DNA of 64,000 nucleotides, taken from positions 248,001 through 312,000 of the forward strand of contig BLLK01000020.1 in NCBI GenBank assembly GCA_021927905.1. The letters run 5' to 3'. Origin of the DNA: Chaetoceros tenuissimus (Eukaryota; Bacillariophyta; Thalassiosirophyceae; Chaetocerotales; Chaetocerotaceae). This document shows positions 18,850 to 29,616 of the stretch, one piece after another (position 1 is the first letter of the stretch; every line of letters begins with the position of its first letter). The notes below the pieces were generated by a model, which had not been told where the DNA came from, did not search any database, and saw nothing but the letters and a program-made list of their open reading frames with translations. The translations under genes were made by a program, and so were the position numbers.

Positions 18850-19548
18850 TTAGAGACTAATAATTTCTCCATTCCTTTCAGCATCTTGTATACGTCTTTT
18901 GATAATTTCATCAATTGTAAGTTCTTCTTCTACTTGAATCTCTTCTTCTAAGCTTTCCCGTCTCTTTCTACTTTTTGCAAAGTCGGATTTGTTCTTTTCT
19001 TTTACTGTAGTACTTGTACAGCTAGCGGATATATTTCTTGTACATACAAATATAATCTCGTCATCTGAATCATTAGATTCTTCATCATCTGTTTCAACAG
19101 CAAGTAAGTCTATTGTATCTACTTTCTTTTTTCTTCTTTGAGCTCTTATTTGTAATTCTGTAAGTTTATATCTCATGCTCTCAATGCTGTGTGTTTGAGC
19201 TTTGCTTGTTGGCTTTACTCTCGAGTCTCCTTGATTCTTCTTTTGTAAATTAGACTGCGTTGTTTTCCTACGAGGCTGAGGCAGTGAATCTAAAAATTTA
19301 CCTTTCTGCTGTTTATACGATTCTATTTCTTCCATCTCAGCTCTCCTTCTTCTCAGTTCAGTTAAGACACGTCGTGATTGAGTACCATTGCATGCATTAT
19401 GACTAGACTTCTTTTTAGCTGTAGATGTTCGTGTCGAGAAATGTGAATTTTCATGAATCGAGGAAGTACTTTGAGCAGCACGTCGAGGACGGGAGGATGG
19501 CATCAACAGCGCAGCATCTGCAGTACTCAATCTTGACTGTATATACAT
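18850..19548 (-). CDS. Hypothetical basic/acidic, probably disordered protein
   Basis: 232 residues. Basic and Ser-rich for the first 150 residues (SSRPRRAAQSTSS, ELRRRRAEMEEIESYKQQKG), then an acidic patch (ETDDEESNDSDDEIIFVC) followed by a charged helical end (EEEIQVEEELTIDEIIKRR). Patch plus hydrophobic core (DDEIIFVC) resembles a SUMO-interacting motif, though that is inference. Convergent with the TBC gene, 57 bp between stops. Family not recognised; nuclear location plausible from composition. Confidence 0.55.
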   Translation of the reverse strand: MYIQSRLSTADAALLMPSSRPRRAAQSTSSIHENSHFSTRTSTAKKKSSHNACNGTQSRRVLTELRRRRAEMEEIESYKQQKGKFLDSLPQPRRKTTQSNLQKKNQGDSRVKPTSKAQTHSIESMRYKLTELQIRAQRRKKKVDTIDLLAVETDDEESNDSDDEIIFVCTRNISASCTSTTVKEKNKSDFAKSRKRRESLEEEIQVEEELTIDEIIKRRIQDAERNGEIISL

Positions 19549-19710
19549 TCTATACTAGCTTTCAATGTAAATTTAAACCTGGGTGTGTATCATATGAAAA
19601 AGAAGAAGTAATCTTAATCTAACATGTTCATGTGTAGAAGAAAATTGTTGGTGGCAAAGTTTCTCATCGCCAAAACGGTTAGAACGGTTAGTGAGGTTGT
19701 TATGAGATCT

Positions 19711-19887
19711 TCATTTAGATATGTCTGTGTACGACACTTTGATTCTTGATTGATGGTCTATTACGCCTATATTAGCCAGACCAATGACTTGTTTCCGTTG
19801 GATTCCCAAAACTCTCATTTTTTCACATATATTTTTATCCAGTTTTACTTTGTATGGTATACCATCTTCATCTAGGGCTTTCTGCAT
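19711..19887 (-). CDS. Small ORF, 58 residues
   Basis: Open frame with coding-like composition: starts MQKALDEDGIPYKVKLDK and contains RVLGIQRKQVIGLANIGV. It lies divergently beside the start of the disrupted channel-like gene. No family recognised. Could be a real small gene, an exon, or chance. Confidence 0.3.
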   Translation of the reverse strand: MQKALDEDGIPYKVKLDKNICEKMRVLGIQRKQVIGLANIGVIDHQSRIKVSYTDISK

Positions 19888-19971
19888 TTTTAATCTCTAG
19901 TTTATATACAACAATTGAAAACGAATACTAACGTGAATGTCAACAATGATATTGATATGTTCTCTTGGCCT

Positions 19972-19979
19972 CCCAAAAG
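19972..19979. repeat. Target-site duplication, left copy
   Basis: CCCAAAAG, identical to 22636-22643; 8 bp is the hAT standard. Confidence 0.95.
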
Positions 19980-22635
19980 CAGGGGTCCGAGCAATATTAT
20001 TGTAACATATTGCAATATTATATAATATATTTACATACGAAATTAATTTCTAAACAATACACAGCAATACTTATTGCAATACTTTTGCGTCGAAAGCGCA
20101 ATACTTATTGCAATAATTCTGCTTCGAAAGTGCAATATTTATTGCAATACTTGCTTTATTTTAATTCATTACCCCACATTATTTCAATTATTCGTCGTCT
20201 GATTCATTATCCTCTGAGGAATTTCCATTTGCTTCAGCTCTGTTTGCTGCTGCCTCCTCACGGATTCTCTGTTTATCTGCATGTGCCACATCTACTATAT
20301 CCCAAAATCTTCGATTCATTTTGACATAAAGAACTGCTTCAAAATTGATAGGGTGCATCATTCCCATTCTCTCATCTGTCAAAATATGCTTGGCATGAGA
20401 CCAAAGCCTTTCAACTTCAGCTGCAGAACCGAGGATAAAGCTAAGATCGCCATATTCAGGTAGGTCATCTTGCCGCCCTAAGCGCTCTCTTTGACGTTGT
20501 AATGTTGCAATGGCGCCATCATCCGAATCTGAGTCATTTGATGACTCTTCTTCCTCATCTGACTCTTCCCCCTCTCGTTGTACCAGTAACCTAGCACATG
20601 CTTGCCTTTCATCTGCAGTTAGTTCGTTGATTCTCTTGGTTTGAATCTTGAAGACACCACGTTCAAAGTCAGCATCCGGATGTAGCCTTTTGTGCTGCTC
20701 TGGACAGTCCTCTAGCTTAGTTCTTCTAGCCTCAAAGTTGCAACCATAGAATTTCTTGGTATGATTGGCATTAGGACCGTTGTTATGTCTATCGACTCTG
20801 CTTGCAATATCATCAAGCATGATGCGGCCATCGCAGAACGGAAGACATCTCTCTTGAAGTTTCTTCGTAACAGAGTCAATTTCAACCATGTAGTTTAGGT
20901 ATTTCGTGCAACGATCTGCAAATGCAGCAGACGTGTCAACCTGGAGCTCAGTACGTTCGTCTTCGGCCACTTGTCTCAACGCTTCCCGAATTTTGAGGAA
21001 ACGTTCAATCATAATTCTGATTCCTGACCAACGAGTTGCGTTGTTAAGGTATGGAGCAAGATGAGTGAATTCTCGTAGTCGACCTATATTCTTGAGGTTC
21101 TTAGCTTCTTTCATTACTTTGCGCAAGTGTTCCACAAGTTCACTGAGAGAGGCATCTTCCTTGACCCAGTCGTTTATGTCAAGATTGAGAAGGTGATTAA
21201 GGCATCCGATATGAGGAAGACCCAGTAGGCGGGCAGTCTTGCGATTGGTACTTGTATTATCTGCTATAACACACATACACCAGTCATCTATGTTGATGTC
21301 ATAGAATTGGTCTAGCACTGCACGGAAATGTTTTGCATGAAGCTCAGCGTTGAAGTCTGCTGCAATTACATCATCGTCGTCCTCATCAACGTAGTTGTGC
21401 ATAGGTGCAACAGATAGGAGCACTATCTCTGGAACTAACTCTTGGATCTCTTTTCCTTCTACAACAGCCTTGACTAATCTCATGTAGACAGCATACAAAC
21501 CGACATAATGATAGCCGTTCTTGGTCCATTCATCGTACATGAGTGCACCACGTCCGGCTTCCTTCATTTCAGCTGAAATCTTCTTTTCAATCCGTTCATT
21601 GAGGCATCCAAGAGTTTTCTTCACTCTTGCCTCACTGAAGTGAGTCTGATACTTAGAAAATTTACGATACGCCTTATCCTCGACAGCAGAGATTGGATGG
21701 TTCTTCTCCATGAGAAACTCGAGCCATCCGCAGAGATCTTTTTCGGTTTGAGTAAGCGCAGATAAATCAAAGTCAGATCGGTTTCCAGTATTGTTTTGCA
21801 GATTGCTAACAATGTCATAGAGCGCGTTTTCACCTCCATAGCATGTAGTCTTGATGAAATAATTGTTAGTCAATATGAACTAAAAGTAATGTACACTTTG
21901 AATAAAATCACTTACCAAATGGCTGTAAGGATTACTCCAATTGGGATAGACTTTTTCCTTTTGTTTCAAAGAACAGAACTCATTTGGGCATACGCAAGTA
22001 TGCTTCCATGTTGGTTTTAGTTTGCCCTCCTCAGTAACCTTTTCTGAATTCACCTGCATTATTTGATTCACGACATCTTTCTGGTAATTCTTGAACCCAA
22101 GCAGATTCCATTTCTCCTGTACACTGAGTGATTCAGAACCAACGTGTGGACGAATGCTTGGCGAAAAAAGTAGCGACTGAGTTGTTTTCTGTCGTACCGT
22201 TTGCTCCACGCTTCGATGAATAGAAGAAGAAGATGATGATTTTCGTTTCTTACTACGTTTACTCGTACTTAATTGTTGAGACATGATGAAATTTGTGTGC
22301 AAAATGAGATAGTAATAGTAAAAACATGAAAAAAAGGCGAATGTTGTTGGAAATGAGATGGTTTTACTCTGATTCAGCTCTTACGTGGTCATTGCAAATT
22401 ACGAAAAAAATGGAATTCTGAACCATCATCGCTGGCTCCTGACCTAATTACTGACTACTCGAATACATTCTACAATACTTTCTTGTACTATGAGAAATAA
22501 TTATTGCAATATTTTCTCAGAAATTTCGCAATACTTATTGCAATACTTCATGCTACTTGCAATACATTATTTTATTACAAGTATTGCAATTAATTTAGGT
22601 ATTGCAAAAGTGCAATATATTGCGTCCCACCCCTG
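19980..22635. mobile_element. hAT-superfamily DNA transposon, apparently complete
   Basis: 2656 bp. Ends are short imperfect inverted repeats: CAGGGGTCCGAGCAATAT on the left, and CAGGGGTGGGACGCAATAT when the right end is read inward. A perfect 8-bp duplication CCCAAAAG flanks it. Both subterminal regions hold clusters of the 10-bp palindrome TATTGCAATA (four on the left, two exact plus variants on the right), likely transposase-binding sites. The single internal gene is a full-length hAT transposase on the minus strand. Perfect target copies and an open transposase point to a recent insertion. Confidence 0.95.
20188..22284 (-). CDS. hAT transposase (BED-type finger, catalytic core, hATC domain)
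   Basis: Exons 21916-22284 and 20188-21879, 686 residues. The first exon carries a basic start (SKRSKKRKSSSSSS) and a BED-like zinc finger (CVCPNEFCSLKQ with a YSH near the exon end). The second holds the hAT core: MYDEWTKNGYHYVG (first Asp), CVIADNTSTN (second Asp), IGCLNHLLNL (CxxH), NATRWSGIRI, and the dimerisation domain AAEVERLWSHAKHIL with the catalytic Glu. The intron is only 36 nt (21880-21915, GTAAGT...TTTTAG) and in phase; its last codon is TAG, so unspliced RNA stops after the finger. All catalytic residues are present, so activity is plausible. Confidence 0.9.
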
Positions 22636-22643
22636 CCCAAAAG
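22636..22643. repeat. Target-site duplication, right copy
   Basis: CCCAAAAG, identical to the left copy. Confidence 0.95.
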
Positions 22644-23800
22644 AGTCCGGGGAAATGTGAAAGATAAAGCCATTGCAAACACTATCTACGGAACTGCATT
22701 TCTAGGTTTTGTAGCAATGGCAATATGGATGGTGAAAACTGCGGTTGAAGCTCCCCCGTCGACAACAAGTGAGTTTGTTCAGAAAGATTTTCCATTCCCT
22801 GTCGTATCTATATGTGGAGATTACTGGTCGAAAAGAAACCATACATTTGGTGATTCCGATTCACGTCGTTGTAGGTTTTATGACTACACACCGAATGATA
22901 CAACAGACGATGACTACTATGAGATAGATGGGTGTGATACTAGACTCTTCACGTTCAAAGATGACGAAAATTTTAATTATGGAGGAGTGACAGGTCCATG
23001 CTTGGTATTTAATGGTGAAGCAGTGACTAAAAGGGTAATGGCAGATACAGAAGGAAATGCTATATTCGACATGGCTATGAATTTAGATCTTTCAGAGGCA
23101 GATGGAGATAGCAGATTTTGCAGTGTTTGTGGAGATGGAAATATGCCAAAACAGATGCTTATGGTTATATCTGAGAATGCGCCATGGGAAGAAACCATGG
23201 GATATCAGGAAACTTACAACATCAAGCCATATGGATTTATTACTGCCAAATTAAGCAAGTTGGAAGAAACAACTTGGGCAAAAAACGTGATCGCTTTTCA
23301 CTAACTACGTTATCACAAATGGACATGACCAGAGATGGCGTGTTATATATTGAATTATCGGGATCAACTGCTGGAGTGCATGAATTGACTACAAAAAAGA
23401 CAGTGAAATGGTTCGAATTGTTTGGTTCTATAATGGGTCTCTTTGGATATGTCACTCTCATCTTTACTCTCATATACAAAAAGGATAAAGAGAACCCATA
23501 TTTCTTTCGAAGATTTTTAAAGCACGAAGCATGGCTGCGAATTGTAAAAATGCAGGTATGGTGGAACTTGGTATCAAAGACGAGGATGACTTGACGAATA
23601 ACGAAGAAGATGATTACAATATCGAAAGTGAAGAAAATGTAGATACGGAGATTCCTGAAAAGTAAGCCTCTACTGCCTATGAATAAATAAGAAAAATATA
23701 CTAAATTATCCAAGTAACAAATATTTAACTTTAACTTTTTCACTTTTACTCTCAGATTTCTATCAACTTATGTCAACACTCATTATTCAACACCACAAGT

Positions 23801-26800
23801 CTACTTTCTGAGTCTGCGGGTACTTCCTTTGCTTGGTGCTCCGGCAGTAGATCCTTTGCTTGGCACACCGGCAGTATCCCCTTTGCTTGGTGCTCCGGCA
23901 GTAGATCCTTTGCTTGGTGCTCCGGCAGTAGATCCTTTGCTTGGTGCTGCTGAGCCTTTACCTTTTCCACCTCCATTTGGAGTAGGTCCTCCTGGTGGTT
24001 TAGTTAGACTAAGAGTTGGTGCAGACGTTTTAGTACTTTTGCATGATTTTGCTGACTTTTTTGAGGAATTGCAACTTGGAGCTGTACTTGGGAGCAAAGA
24101 AGGAGCGGAACTCACAGAAGGATTCATGGATGGACTGTCTGAAGGTTGCAATGACGGTGCAACAGAAACACTCGGAGCCAATGAGGGTGCAACTGATACA
24201 CTAGGTGATGTAGACGGAGTTCCAGACGGTTCCATTGACAAAGAAGGAGAAGATGATGGTTTCATCGATTCACTTGGCGATGGAGATGGGATTGAAGATG
24301 GTCCAGATGTAGGTACTTTTGACGGTTCCATTGACAAAGAAGGAGAATTCGAAGGAACCGCTGAAGGTCCGTTAGAAGGTACTTCCGATGGTTTGCTGCT
24401 GAGACTTGGGTTAGAACTTGGAAGAGATGACGGTACAGAGGACGGGGTGTTAGAAGGTACGCCAGATGGTTTCATCGATTCACTTGGCGATGAAGACGGG
24501 ATTGAAGATGGTCCAGATGTAGGTACTTTTGACGGCTGACTACTTTCACTCGGATTAGAACTTGGAACCATTGAAACTGATGGACTCGCTGATGGTTTCA
24601 TCGATTCGCTTGGCGACGCTGACGGCATTAAAGATACACTAGGTGATGTAGACGGAGTTCCAGACGGTTCCATTGACAAAGAAGGAGAAGATGATGGTTT
24701 CATCGATTCACTTGGCGATGGAGATGGGATTGAAGATGGTCCAGATGTAGGTACTTTTGACGGTTCCATTGACAAAGAAGGAGAATTCGAAGGAACCGCT
24801 GAAGGTCCGTTAGAAGGTACTTCCGATGGTTTGCTGCTGAGACTTGGGTTAGAACTTGGAAGAGATGACGGTACAGAGGACGGGGTGTTAGAAGGTACGC
24901 CAGATGGTTTCATCGATTCGCTTGGGGATGAAGACGGGATTGAAGATGGTCCAGATGTAGGTACTTTTGACGGCTGACTACTTTCACTCGGATTAGAACT
25001 TGGAACCATTGAAACTGATGGACTCGCTGATGGTTTCATCGATTCGCTTGGCGACGCTGACGGCATTAAAGATGCACTAGGGCTTGAAGAAGGCTCCATA
25101 CTGAGACTTGGGTTAGAACTTGGAAGAGATGACGGTACAGAGGACGGGGTGTTAGAAGGTACGCCAGATGGTTTCATCGATTCGCTTGGGGATGAAGACG
25201 GGATTGAAGATGGTCCAGATGTAGGTACTTTTGACGGCTGACTACTTTCACTCGGATTAGAACTCGGAAGAGAAGAAGGTCCAGATGAAGGTACGTTAGA
25301 AGGACTTGTCGAAGGTTGAGCAGACTCACTTGGCAATGCAGTAGGGTTTGAAGAAGGCTCCATAGTAAGGGACGGAGAACCGCTCGGAATCATTGAAACT
25401 GATGGACTCGTTGAAATTGATGGTACAGAACTGGGTGCACCTGGATCAATTACTGGCAATGACTCAAAGGAAAAACTTTGACAGTCTTTGTCTCTAAAAA
25501 ATTGAATATTTCCATTGAGATTGTTGTAAAGCATTCCTTGGATATTAATTTGGTGAAAGCTGGCAAAAGAAGAAGAATGAGGAAGTGTTGCAATGGAAAG
25601 TGTGTAGTCAATACAATCAATACTTACTTCTTTTGGAGTGGATCAATTACTTTCTCGACAGAGAAATATTCGCAAGTATTTGTTGGCATTGGGTCAGCAG
25701 TTCCATTTACCACATCGTATTTTGGGTTATACTTGACTCTAGTTTTTTTGTATTTATCCTTTGGATTCGGTTCAGCTTTAGGACCATCTGAAAATTTGAA
25801 GTTACTTGGTTTGTATTGAAGATAGACATCTCTATCATTATAGTTACAAGCTTTTGCCTCGATGATACTCTCGAATGGTTGAATAGGCTCATTCTCGTCA
25901 TTATACATTTCTAGGATTTTCTCTTCACAAGAGTCACCAGTAGGATTTTTGTCTGCATCAATGACTTTGCAACTGATTTCAGTCTTTTGATTGGACAAAG
26001 TAAACTTGGTGAGCAACATCATGTGAAGGCAGTATGTCGATTCTAATGCACCTGTTTTCTACTTACATGGACGTTACATGGTTCATCACCATAGTCATAT
26101 TGAATATCGACTGGCTCGTAAGCATATGCATAGCAAAATCCTTTATTTGCTTTTGCACCGTTTGCGTTGAGAAGTGGTCCTTGCATTTTCGCCATTAGAT
26201 AAAATTTGGAATAAGTAGATCGAATCTCTGTAGATGACTGAGTTGCTGACAGGCATGAGTTCGGCTCTAAGGAAGTTGCATTATTTGTACTTCCTGTACA
26301 TTCAGCATCGTCACAATATTCCTCTCTCTCAATGTCAATCTTATCCCAATTTGGATCAGGATACCAAAACTTTAGAAAACTGGATGGTTCATCAGAGGTA
26401 CTTGCTCTACCGAAGGTCATGACTTTGTCGTTGTAGTTGCAAATATCCATGGAATAGTTCACTGTAATATTTGGATAGTTCTTCTCTCCACCAAGAGTCG
26501 CTTGTGTTCCATTGATTACAATATCTCTGCAATTTTCAAACTTATTTCCGTCAACTTCGGCAGAGCATTGAATGTTTGCCTATGATTCGAGTTGTAGAAG
26601 AAAGCACGTTAGCAAACAGACATATGTGAATGATGCCATAGAGAGATATACTTCTTGATATACAAGTATTATTCAACTTACATAGGAACATGGGCAATTC
26701 TCTCTTCCTCTTCTATCCAAGATGATACTTGTAATGTTCTTGCCTTTATTAATTCTCTTAACAATGGTATCTTCTCTCTGTCCAGCATATCCTATGAATT

Positions 26801-26885
26801 TATCATCTTCATCAGTACAAAACTGCTGTGCAGTTGCACCACTCAACGCTGCAAGGAGACCAATGTATGCTGTCTGTAATTTCAT
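23801..26885 (-). CDS. Secreted protein with long PSxxPS repeat region
   Basis: Four exons: 26682-26885, 26067-26579, 25628-26004 and 23801-25559 (introns 102, 62 and 68 nt), about 950 residues. A signal peptide (MKLQTAYIGLLAALSGATAQ) leads two Cys-containing modules of similar style, each with a CNYNDxxV motif, rich in NxT/S sites. About 490 residues of PSxxPS/PSxSP repeats follow, then a GGGKGKGSAAPSKG stretch with GSTAGAPSK repeats and a basic end (RRLRK). PS-repeat proteins of this kind are common in diatom secretomes and linked to wall or extracellular matrix; attachment of silica or polyphenol is inference. The second intron's acceptor is the least certain. Long DNA-level repeats make copy number unstable. 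Confidence 0.8.
24195..25256. repeat. 438-bp in-frame tandem repeat within the PS-repeat gene
   Basis: The block starting at 24195 recurs at 24633 (offset 438 bp, 146 codons) and a shorter third copy follows at about 25100-25256. Within each, shorter 12- and 30-bp PS units repeat. Near identity suggests recent unequal exchange. Confidence 0.85.
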
Positions 26886-27372
26886 CTTGAGATTTTATAT
26901 GTTCAATTGTTCAATGGAAATGAAATTATGGACCCATGTTCTCGTGAAATAGAGATGTGTGGCGTTGTTTGGCGATAAATGGGATCAACATGTCAAACCA
27001 TGTGTCTGAATGTACCAGTATGAAAATACTAATAAAATATTTATTTTCAAAGACATTTCAATCAGACTCACCTACGCTCGTCGTAGTATGTCAAGTTGAC
27101 TGATTCATTCCCATATACTAAATTAACTTATTCGAGATTCTGCAACGGAAATTAGTAACGGATACCCTCGCCGAAAAACATGTGAAGAAGAGAGAAGAGA
27201 GATCGTTTATCAGTTCTTCAGCATGTTATGCACCAATGAGAAAGCCAATCTCTGTTTCTAATGCCAACCAACTACTAGCTAGCAAGTATCAAAGAAACTC
27301 TCTCTGTATATATATATATATACATATATCAATCATCATATATCCCCAAAGTAGTCATAATCTAGTGTAAAA
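26886..27372. promoter_or_regulatory. Divergent intergenic region
   Basis: 487 bp between the PS-repeat gene (minus) and the GT60 gene (plus), holding a TA-rich microsatellite at 27306-27327. Nothing else recognised. Confidence 0.4.
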
Positions 27373-29379
27373 ATGAGCAAAGGCCACGGAACAATATTTC
27401 TCGGCAAAGACGAGAAGACCTATGGCAAAGAAGGAACAGGCAATGTCCCCTACGATCCAGATTTCGAATGCGGAGGACCACCGGGTACTCCAGGTCGTCA
27501 ATGTGCTTTTCAAACTCGACCAGATCATACAGATGGTCTGCCTGTTACTGGAAGAGAAGGGAGAAACATGCAAGTTAATATTGCTTCGTATCGGTGAGTT
27601 GATATGATTGGCTCGTCGCTCTATTCATTCTTTCTTTTTATAAAAGTATCTCACGCCTCTTTTCCTTCTTTCTTTCTCCTCATTCTACTTCTACTTCTCT
27701 AATGCAGTGACCCACTATGTCCCAAGACTCTGTACAATGCCTACACAAAAGCAAAGCAACCAGATAAATTATTCATTCGGGTCCTTCAACAACGAGATCC
27801 AGAAGTAGACGGAGATTGTCTCCAAGACTATTGTAAACTCATGGCTCAAGATGCCAACAAACCTACAGACATTTCCACTAAAGAACTACTAAACTCATGT
27901 CCTTATGCCAATCAAGTATTCATTCATGAGATACACGCAAGTGAAGCAGCTGGACCCACATGGGCACGTGGACTCTTGTCGAAAGATATGGAACAAGCTT
28001 ATCATGAAGAAAAAGTCAAACCGCAAGATCATTGCATGTCACTTGATTCACACATGGATTTTGAACATTATTGGGATGATCGAATGGTGGAAATGTGGGA
28101 TCAGGCTCAAAATGAATATGCAGTGTTATCCACTTATGTACAGGATATCGAACATTTGGGAGAAGAAGATGATGGCAAAGTACATCAAGTGCCGCATTTA
28201 TGTATGATTACTTATACTTCCAACGTAAGAACACATGCTACCAAATGTGTCACGAATTTATCCAAACCCAAGTTAACCAATGCGGTATGGGGTGCTGGAT
28301 TGAGTTTTAGCAAATGTCATGCGGAATTGAAGGTACAAGTGGATCCGCATACACCTCATATTTTTGATGGGGAGGAGTTTAATCGTGCAGCTAGGTTTTT
28401 TACCCATGGGTATGATGTATATACTCCAAATCATGTACTTGTATTGCATGATTATCATAAATCGCAGAGTAATCCTATTATGCATACTTGGCATCAGAAT
28501 GGAAAGAAACATGGATCGTTTGCAGATTCCAATAAACGATTACGGACCATGATTGAATTGCCGAATGGGGAACCTGATCCTTTGAAAGCACAAAGAATGC
28601 AGCAATCGAAATATGGTTTGGGAGATCGAAGATCGATAGAGCAATTGATTCAATTCAGTGGGTTTGACTTGAGACATGAAAAGATTACCATTGATGGTAA
28701 AAATCGTTGTGGAAACATTCAATGGGTTCCTTTTGTAGAACATCCCAAGGGAATCAATCATATTCCTACTTTTGATGAAGCAGAAGATCCATTGGAGCCA
28801 TATGATGAAACAAGTGTCTGGATACATTTGGGAATGGCCAAAGATGAGATATTGAAGAATGAAGGGAATAATTCGAATGGCGGTGACAACCCAATCCAAG
28901 CCATGAATCTCGATCAAAAGCTACAAGATTTGAATAATGTCGTGGAAGAAAATGAAGAAGCGCAAAAAGTGATTCAAAATGGTGTCATGGCAGAACGACA
29001 TGCAGAATTACAAGACAAGTTGGATGAACATGAAATTGTACAAAAACATTTGGATAATCAACATGAACAATTGGAGAATCAAATGAAACAAGCGGAAGAA
29101 CAACATGCACAGAAAATTGCTGAAAAGGTAAAGGCAGCCGAAGTTCAAGCATTGGAAGGTCTTGGGAAGTTAAAAGACAAAGCTAGTCACGGAGCAGAAG
29201 TTGTACATGACTTTATGGCAGCTCATCCTTTACCCAAGCAAGAATTTGCACATGGCTTTTCTACATTGCCTACATTTGTCAAAATCAATGTATTCATTAT
29301 GATTGTAAGTGTTTCCTTTTTCATAATAAAGGGAAAAGGAACTGGTCGTGTCTTTCGAAGAAATCAAAAGAATAATTGA
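27373..29379 (+). CDS. GT60-family N-acetylglucosaminyltransferase (Skp1 GnT-like), tail-anchored
   Basis: Exons 27373-27593 and 27708-29379 (114-nt intron with a long pyrimidine tract), 630 residues. The join gives NIASYRDPLCPKTLYNAYTK, the GT60 opening; then LQQRDPEVDGDCLQDYC, ASEAAGPTWARGL, the metal-site region MSLDSHMDFEHYW, AVWGAGLSFSKCH, and HIFDGEEFNRAARFFTHGYD, all in family order. The founding member adds GlcNAc to hydroxyproline of the ubiquitin-ligase subunit Skp1 in the cytosol. Here there is no signal peptide. A coiled-coil region (about 515-590) and a single C-terminal membrane span (FIMIVSVSFFII) suggest a tail anchor with the catalytic domain facing the cytosol. Substrate identity is not shown. 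Confidence 0.88.
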
Positions 29380-29452
29380 GGTTTCCAATACGCTTGTTTG
29401 CGCGCTAGGCTTACTTTACTTTAATGAATTAAGCAGTACAGTTTTGAACATT

Positions 29453-29511
29453 CATTATTATTATTATTATTATATACTTTGGAATGTATTCATATATATA
29501 TATATATATAT
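29453..29511. repeat. (TTA)n and (TA)n microsatellites
   Basis: ATT/TTA repeats to about 29475 and TA repeats at 29492-29511, between convergent genes. Confidence 0.9.
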
Positions 29512-29616
29512 TGTCAAAATGTAATTCTTCTACTTTTATTCTATTACGAGTAGACTTATCTCGGACATGTACATACATTATTGTGATTCTCATCCATGAT
29601 GCCTCGCAGTATTCAC

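Larger units (their letters stand above)
19957..23665 (+). pseudogene. DEG/ENaC-topology channel-like gene, split by a hAT transposon
   Basis: The start (ATG 19957, MFSWPPK) lies left of the transposon and the rest right of it (22644 onward). Removing the element and one target copy keeps the frame exactly. The protein has a first membrane segment (FLGFVAMAIWMVKTAV), a FPFPVVSICGDYW motif comparable to the post-TM1 'FPAVTIC' of DEG/ENaC channels, a Cys-rich extracellular region, and a second membrane segment WFELFGSIMGLFGYVTLIF resembling the ENaC TM2 approach. Two further frame breaks occur. One is at the A-run 23280-23285, where one extra A restores the frame. The other is near 23550, after which the acidic tail (IKDEDDLTNNEEDDY) continues to 23665. 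Family call is by topology only. Confidence 0.6.

Noticed and set aside
23829-24539. 236-codon plus-strand frame opposite the PS-repeat gene
   Set aside because: Antisense shadow of the PS repeats with no independent start context.
24195-25256. CRISPR-like array
   Set aside because: Regular repeats are coding PS units in a spliced eukaryotic gene with no distinct spacers.
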